From Takakia lepidozioides (taxonomy: Eukaryota; Streptophyta; Takakiopsida; Takakiales; Takakiaceae), in assembly GCA_030704615.1 (NCBI GenBank), contig CM060731.1:26414001-26478000 (forward strand): a DNA stretch of 64,000 nt, given 5' to 3'. The position numbers and the translations under genes are program-made. Under the pieces are notes generated by a model. It had not been told where the DNA came from, searched no databases, and was given only the letters and a program-made list of their open reading frames with translations. Positions 57,301-64,000 of the stretch are shown here, one piece after another (position 1 is the first letter of the stretch; every line of letters starts with the position of its first letter).

Positions 57301-60300
57301 TTATGCATTTTGGCCCTTGCACTCTACCATCCGTAGAAGACGTGACCTTCTGTTGTTGGATGTGTTTGTGCAAGGAAGGTTGGCAAGGGAGTGCTGACCT
57401 ATGCCTCTCAGGAGGTGAAGGACCTGTATAGTTTGCTTGAAAATGAGTTTCATCCTCTGGACCTTGCCTCAAAGGCTGAGCCATTAATGGCAAAGCTTTC
57501 TAAGCTAAGTGACAAGCTGTCATCTGCATCACCAGTTCCAGAAGTGCAACTGGAGCAGTATGTACCTGCGCTGGAGAAGCTGACCACTCTGAGAGTACTA
57601 CAGCAGGTAGGACATCTTTGCCCCCTGCTTGTGTTCTTTCCCCAGGAGATGATCTTCTTCGCTAAGAAGCTGTGTGTCTGGTCCAACCCCAATGGTCTTG
57701 TTATTAGCAATGTTATTCCAGGAGAACTTCCTCTTTCTCTGATGGTTCTTGTCACTGTACTCATGTTGCAAAGAGAGCCTCCGTGTATAAATTTGAGAGC
57801 CTGCAGACTTGAGGATTTCCATACAGAATACTGGGCTATTGCCAAGTTTGGAATCATTAGAAGTTTTCTTAATTCCTTTGTTGTTGTAGAAGGTGATATT
57901 ATAGCAATATGATAGTAATGCAGTTTTCTAGTTGAGAGGTCAGCAATGAAGGTGCAGAATCCTGTAATTGATGGCCTTAAGAGGAGACCTGCATGGGGGC
58001 CTGTCTTATGGATTGCTGACTCGAACCTTCAAAGCGGCCCCAGTAGAGAATCTTTCTGAATTTGAAGTTTGAAGGTTCTGATCGGACGGAAAACAGATGG
58101 AGCTTGGTCTTTGCTCTAAAACATGGAAATATCTGGAAAAACAGCTAGAGTTTTCGGGATGGAGGCTCCTTGGGATCTTGTTATCTGCATCTTAGTGCCA
58201 ACATACTTTTGCATGTCTTGATGTCAAGTTATGTAATTTGATGGCAGTTCTTCTTTGTAGTTTCAGGCCTTGGATGGGTCCTAAGGTGTGTTTGCTGGTC
58301 ACTTTTGGGGACAGGTATCACAAGTCTATCAGACAATGAAGATTGGCAATTTGACCAAGATGATCACATTCTTCGACTTCTCAGTGGTGGAGAAGTTGGC
58401 TGTTGATGCTGTGAAGTACAACTATGTTCAAGTTAAGATTGATCATCTGAAAGGAGTCGTCAGCTTTGGCAGTCAGGTGAGCTTTTTAGAAACTTCTTCG
58501 GATGTTTTTTGACTTGTTTGTGTGAGGGGATGCCCTGCCTCTTGTGACTTGCTTGGGAATCCATTATAATTGGTTGCTACAATTAGTGTGTATTTCAAGT
58601 GGCGGGGAATTCGCTTGCAGCATGTAGATGTTGGTCGGTTGCACCACCATTGTAGTGTAGAATAGTAGCTTCCCTCTCCGGGAAAAGTTTTCCCAACAGT
58701 TCCAGTGCAAGTGTGAGAGGTGCTGCTTATGGATGTTGCCTTGCTGTCACAACGAAAGTTTCTTCGAAGAGATCATCAGCTTAAGTACAGAGGGCTTTCA
58801 TCGGCAGAGGTACTTTCCGTCACTGCTAAAGTATGTCGCAAAACTGAGGTATGGATGCCCTCTCTAATGGTTGGTTGCTATGTGTGTCCCAGGATTTGGA
58901 GTCAGAGAAAATAAAGAACCACCTTACTATTCTGGCGAAGCGCTTTAACAAGGCTATTAGCCTTATCCGGCCTCCTGTTCTTGAAAGGGCATCCAGACAG
59001 AGTCAGCCTTTCGCAGAGCTTCAAGCCATTGTGGAAAAGGAGCATAAGAAGCTTTTGGCACGCAAGGTTCTTATTGAGCGTCGCAAAGAAGAACAAGAGC
59101 GGCAGATGCTTGAAATGGTGTGTAAGATTGTTGCACTTTACATGGCTACATGTTCCAAGTGTTGCTCAGTTACATTTTAGTCTGAGTTTGATGGTCCCTT
59201 TTGCCTTCTCCACCTTCTCAATGTGCACAACTGTTTCCACAGGCAAGTATATGCTGTTCTAGAAGTACCTAGCACCCACCACAAGTCTGGTTCCAATGTT
59301 GTACGTGTCATTTTGGGTTTATAGTATCTCTGAAGAGCGCTCTGTTTGCAAATTGCCTTTTTACTCTTTGTATATCAGATACGGGTTTCTCTATTCCATG
59401 GTGTATACAAAAGCTTCTCATGGAAGTTTCTGTCTGTTTTGATGTATGGTTCATTGCAAGGGTCCCCTTGCGGTTCCTCCTGATTGTAACATCAGGCTGT
59501 TCATTTGAAATCATGAGTGCGAGTTTGAAGTGACAGTAAGCGGGATGGAGCATAAATCCAATTCGAAGTTCGAAATGTCCTAAGTAATAGTAAGCTGTCC
59601 TATTTGCCAAACTTTCAAGTAGTTAAGGGTCAAATGGAATCATAAAATTTGACTGCACAGTGCTTTTTGGGTGTATAGGAACGGGAGGAAGAGTCAAAGA
59701 GGTTGAAACAGCAACGGCTGACAGAGGAGGCAGAGGCCAAGAGACTAGCAAATGAGTCAGCCAGGCGAGAGGAGGCAAGGATTCGGAAGGAGATTGAGGA
59801 AAAAGAGCTGGAGGAAGCAAAACTTTTACTTGCCGAGGCTGAGAAGCGGAAAGGCAAAAAAGGGAAGAAGGGTGCAGCAGATGGAGTGAGTATTTGGCTC
59901 TCCACCTTTCCTTTTTATTATAACCTCTTGAGCCCCTCCATTGCTGGAGATAAAGAGGGTTGTTGGGCCTACAAGCTACCGAAATTCAAGAATTACGACA
60001 TTGCATCAAAGCCTTTCCACATATCCCCCAACGGTTCTTCAATTTTCTGGATGTAGGTTCAGCTGTACATATATTTTGTATCGTTTGTTATCACCCTGGG
60101 TGCTATGAGAAGCTTCCTCAAATTTACATGATAAGACTCCAGTCTCCTGCAGCTGATAGACAAGAAACAGTTTGTCTCATTTTCATCTGTGTCCTTCGAC
60201 ATCAATTTACATGGTTGCCATGAATTGTGGAGTGAATCAATCCAATTATCCCCAGAGTCTTGGAGAAATCAGGAGGGATGGATGGGGAGGCTCAGCTATA

Positions 60301-62095
60301 ATTCTGTGGACTTGCAGGAAGTGACGAAACTGACAAAGCAGATCCTTATTGAGGAGGCGTTGTCTGAGCAAATGAAGGAGCGCGCAGAAATGGAGCGCAA
60401 GCTGCAGAAACTTTCCAAAACCATGGACCATCTAGAACGTGCAAAGCGAGAGGAGGAAAGACCTTTGATTGAGGAGGCTCATCTCAAACGTCTCCAGGAT
60501 GATGAAATGTTCTATGAAGATCAGCAAAGAGTAAGGCTTTTGTATGTAGATAGGGATGGAGATATAATTGAACTGGTATGTGTGCATGTCTTCTGGATTG
60601 TTAGCAAGCTTCCCTTTTGAGCAAGTGAAAATGACAGGTTCTTTTGGGATCTGCAGCAAGCAATTGAGCAGAGTCAGAAACAGCATGCCACAGATTTGCA
60701 GGAGAAGAACAGGCTCATTCGCATGATTGATGATAAGGTACTGTTCCTTTTGCTCTATTGCATGTGGTCATCCTTTTCACTGTCAGCTGGGGTGCTATTC
60801 AAATTATCCGTTCGGCAAGTGTCTGTTTTGCTCGCGCGATTCTCACATTCACAGTGAAGCAAGCCATTGTGCATGTGTGGTTGTATCTCTTGGTCCACCT
60901 ACCTTGGTGATATGGTTCAGCTAGTCTGACTAGGTCTATGCAGGCAATATGTTACATTGTGACCTTTCTGTCTGAGACGGAAATTTATCTTCCTTGGTAA
61001 CCTGACAATAACAGAGTCAAGGAGTTTGAGGGATTCGTCACTCAGAGTTGTCTGACATAAAGGACATTGTAACCGTTTGTGCACGTTGGAGCAGAATGTA
61101 TTTCAGTTGCAAGTCATCAGTCACAGAAGGGGTGAGTTTGAGAGGTTGAAATATGAGCGTGAAGAGAGGCTTGCGAAGAACCGTGCATTGAGGTCCCAGG
61201 ATAGGGTACTGCGACGCAAGCAAGAATACTACAGAAGGCAAGAGGAAGCTCGTTTGCTCAAGATCCTCGAGGAAGAAGAGGCTCGGAAGAGGGAAGGTGA
61301 GGCTTTCCTATCTGTTAGAAAGTTCTTTCTTCCTCATAAAGTGGATAAATTCGATTGTATTGTCTGACAAGCTTTAGGCTTTTCTAGTAGTCTTCTATAT
61401 GCTTTCACTTCAAGTGAACCAGAGTTGATTAGCCAACAGGGGAGCATGTCAGTCTAAGCACTTCTGGTGGGCTTGATGTTCTCCATGCAGAGGAAGAGCG
61501 GAAGCGCAAAGAGGAGGCAGAGCGGCGGGCTAAGCTGGATGAGATTGCTGCAAAACAGCGACAGCGGGAGCTTGAGGCAGAAGAGAGAGACACTCGTGAT
61601 CGGGAAGCATTGCGTTTGAAAATTGAAGAAAACAAGCCTGGAAAATTCATTCCCCCGTCTTTGCGAAAGAGACTTGAAAGTGAGGAACCCAAGCGGGATG
61701 AGTTTGCTGCAAAACAGCGACAGCGGGAGCTTGAGGCAGAAGAGAGAGACACTCGTGATCGGGAAGCATTGCGTTTGAAAATTGAAGAAAACAAGCCTGG
61801 AAAATTCATTCCTCCCTCTTTGCGAAAGAGACTTGAAAGTGAGGAACCCAAGCGGGGCAGTGTATCCACCTCTGATAACTGGAATGATCGACGGGGGCGG
61901 TATGGCACGAGTTTCCGTGATGGACCACCCCCTCATTTAGGGCGCCCCTTTGCAGGTGCAGGAGGAAGGGCTGAGGATCGCTGGGGTTCCAGTGGGTTTG
62001 ACCGTGAAAGGGGCCGTGATGAAGAGCGACCCAATGTTGACACATGGAGACGAGGCTCCAATTCTGATAGGGAGCCTGAGCAGCAGAGTGGATAG
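54356..62095 (+). CDS. EIF3A: Eukaryotic translation initiation factor 3 subunit A, thirteen exons
   Basis: Exons: 54356-54401, 54500-54975, 55470-55685, 56084-56452, 56772-56801, 57379-57606, 58315-58476, 58893-59117, 59679-59885, 60318-60530, 60657-60737, 61095-61296 and 61491-62095. All junctions are GT-AG and in phase, giving about 1019 residues against roughly 990 in Arabidopsis. eIF3a is the scaffold of eIF3 on the 40S ribosome. The N-terminus [17 protein letters not shown] and the block [14 protein letters not shown] are family signatures. The PCI domain lies around residues 400-510, ending in the [11 protein letters not shown] block. From about 540 to 890 the protein is a long charged helix with [13 protein letters not shown] and [18 protein letters not shown]. 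Exon 12 is started at 61095, not 61107, because NVFQ then matches the family. Exon 5 has only 30 bases. The C-terminus is Arg/Gly/Asp-rich. Exon 13 contains a 159-bp duplication. Confidence 0.95.
61538..61855 (+). repeat. 159-bp tandem duplication in eIF3a exon 13
   Basis: 61538-61696 and 61697-61855 encode the same 53 residues (835-887 and 888-940), differing at DEI against DEF and a few silent sites. The unit includes [15 protein letters not shown]. The frame is kept. Confidence 0.95.
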
Positions 62096-63500
62096 ATGCT
62101 CTGTGGGCTCCTGCCGTCAAAACCCTGATTTCTGAGGTGTCCCTCTTCTCTTCTGAGAAAAGGTGGGGCAGTTAACCTGATAGAGCACCAATAACTGGGG
62201 TTCCCCCTTCTTGCAAATTATCAGTAGCAGTACACCCCATCTGTGGCTCTCGTATCAATTGTGTTAGAGTCTACAAGTGCATTTATGATGTTATGGGTGG
62301 CCTTGTTCGATCAGATGGGCCATGGTCATGTTCTTATGCACATTATTTCCGAATGCCATGGTACTTGTGGCTGTTGTGAAGGTGGCTTGTAGTGAGTAAT
62401 TGAGTAGCAGCGATGTATCATTCCTTAGTGTACGGAGGGGGAGAGGGGTAGAGTTGAGATATAACAAGTCTTCAATTTTGTGAAGTTGTGGCCAGAGTGC
62501 GGGTGCAAGGCACATTTATTGATTGTTCCTTCATTAGCACACGAGTAGGAGGCAAGTCTACGGAGAGTGCACAGATATTGCAAGTTAGATGTAATGTCCT
62601 TAGATTTATGCGCAGGAAATGCCAGGGTACGTGTAAGAAATCTTGACTGGTAGTTAATAGTTCTAGGCAGTTTTGACTTAAAACTAGTTGAGAGTGAGTG
62701 TGCCTGATTTAGCTCTCTGGCTGAAAATTTACGTAGTATAGCTGGTTGCCTCCCTCCTCCTCACCTTTAGCTTTCTGTTTGTACCTCCTTAAATATTTGA
62801 CTCTGGGTGTTGATTTCCTAACTTCCCGGGTCTGAGAATTGTTTCTTGAATGACCCTCTACTTGGTTTGTTAAAACAGGGTATCTTCCTTACTGTCCACT
62901 GAGAGCTAAAAAGATGTAAAAAGATTTTGTCTGACCTGCCTGTCCTTCTCAGCAGTAGCTTACATTATTACATGATACGACCAGAGTTGGACTGGTATAC
63001 AGTCAACCCCGTTTTACTGTTACTTGTTTATGTGTTAGTTTTGATACTCTGCAAAAAAAACATGGGAAACCATGTCGTGATTGTTATGTGGTTAATTGTT
63101 ATTTTATCCTACTCTTCATAGTGTTAACACATCTCCATAGTAGTTAGATTCCTTGAAGAGAAGTCCCCAAAATAGAGCATCCATTTAAGCTCATACAAAA
63201 TAAAGCATCCTTCCATGAGGTTCAAGCTGCCATTGACAATTTAAGTTTATATCTTGTGTAGCAAAACACCGATACTAGTGAAGTGATACTAGTGAAGTGT
63301 TTAGCAGTCCAGACGGAAGTAATTTTAGCCAGGCATTCCACTTGTCATTCTTTCATGTTTTCAACCCACTCAATGAGTAAATGTTATCTTTAATTGACAC
63401 TAGGGTAGCCTGTGCCGTTGGCCCAAGTGTCAAGTGTTATCTAAGCCTAAGTGCAATCTCCTATGTATGCAAGGGTCCAATGTTATCCAAGTCCAAATGC
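62096..63500 (+). other. eIF3a 3' UTR and downstream sequence
   Basis: No coding frame is supported. T-rich and AT-rich stretches follow the stop. The direct repeat ATACTAGTGAAGTG occurs twice near 63271-63300. Confidence 0.5.
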
Positions 63501-63504
63501 ATTT

Positions 63505-63780
63505 TTTTTCCATAGAGCCTACGACCAGATTTGAACCGGCGACCTTCCCCTTGGTATCTCTCTTGTCAAGGCTCCAACCACTGTCTAAGAATGCTTGCTT
63601 TGCAACTTTTCAACTTTTCGGGGATTTCCAGCGACCCAAAGTACCTGAAATTCCACATCTCCCACACCACAGGTCCAAAAATCATGAGACCAAGCTTGTG
63701 CACCCCTCCTCGTTGAGGGCAAGCACCAGGGCTGGGGCCTTGCGGTTGGGACATCTCAAATCTACAAAACAAAACAAACA
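63505..63780 (-). mobile_element. tRNA-derived SINE-like sequence
   Basis: On the minus strand, TAGACAGTGGTTGG (A-box-like) is followed by GGTCGCCGGTTCAAATCTGG, a good B box with a 5-bp T-arm (two G-U pairs), and an A-run at 63508-63501. The matching acceptor stem is absent, so it is not a functional tRNA gene. A CAAAA-rich tract lies at 63761-63787. The 63781-64000 remainder shows nothing I recognise. Confidence 0.4.
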
Positions 63781-64000
63781 AAACAAAAATCTCACTTCAT
63801 ACATTGATGACCTGGTTTACTCTGCCTCTTGTAAATGTTAACTTATGAAAATTTGCCTTGTGTCCCGGTTATCTCTGGTACCTGGATATCTGTTAGAAAG
63901 CTCATACTCTAGAGACCTTACATTAAAGCAAGGTCGATTGTACGGGACCTGGCTGGGTATCAACCAGGGTATTAAAAGACCCGGCTGGAGTTGGCTGTTG

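Noticed and set aside
61107-61107. Acceptor of eIF3a exon 12 after TTTCAG at 61106
   Set aside because: In phase, but it would drop NVFQ, which corresponds to a conserved family segment. The acceptor at 61094 keeps it.
63505-63600. Functional tRNA gene
   Set aside because: B box and T-arm are good, but no acceptor stem or anticodon arm can be drawn.

Overview
This looks like nuclear DNA of a streptophyte (green plant lineage), most plausibly a charophycean alga such as Chara or a relative; that placement is inference. The signs are spliced genes with GT-AG introns of 0.1-1.5 kb, plant-like INCENP, NASP and eIF3a proteins, and dense retrotransposon debris.

Left part (1-31.5 kb) is mobile and repetitive DNA. 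Positions 1-12377 hold most of a minus-strand Ty3/Gypsy-type LTR retrotransposon with two nearly identical LTR copies. Its Pol carries an aspartic protease, a DNMT3-like cytosine-5 methyltransferase with all catalytic motifs, reverse transcriptase, RNase H, integrase and a C-terminal PHD finger. A single in-frame UAG, in the context UAG-CAA-CCA, separates protease-methyltransferase from reverse transcriptase. Between its 5' LTR and gag lie an intact intronless COX5b-like ORF (mitochondrial cytochrome c oxidase subunit 5b), a broken FAX/TMEM14 fatty-acid-exporter copy and an unrecognised 249-codon ORF. These look like captured host sequences.

From 12.4 to 22.4 kb lie a hAT-like remnant, unrecognised ORFs (one with a RING-like C-terminus), two unrelated repeat families that both have an exact 120-bp period, and arrays of about 52-bp hairpin units. 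The hairpin arrays sit just upstream of TATA boxes of two convergent genes. From 22.4 to 24.6 kb are two oppositely oriented pieces of a chromodomain retrotransposon meeting at an LTR. From 25.4 to about 31.5 kb is a decayed plus-strand Gypsy element.

Right part (33-62 kb) holds three conserved host genes whose exons can be joined in frame. They are INCENP (minus, nine exons, about 1935 aa, with an intact C-terminal IN-box), the histone chaperone NASP (minus, six exons, 491 aa) and translation initiation factor eIF3a (plus, thirteen exons, about 1019 aa). LINE fragments lie in introns and spacers, and a tRNA-derived SINE-like sequence lies near the right end. INCENP acts with Aurora kinase at centromeres, NASP handles histone H3-H4, and eIF3a scaffolds the initiation complex. 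Apart from adjacency, nothing shows that the three act as a unit.

Exon limits were set by hand from splice consensus, phase and family similarity. They sum to whole codons, but no transcript evidence was available.
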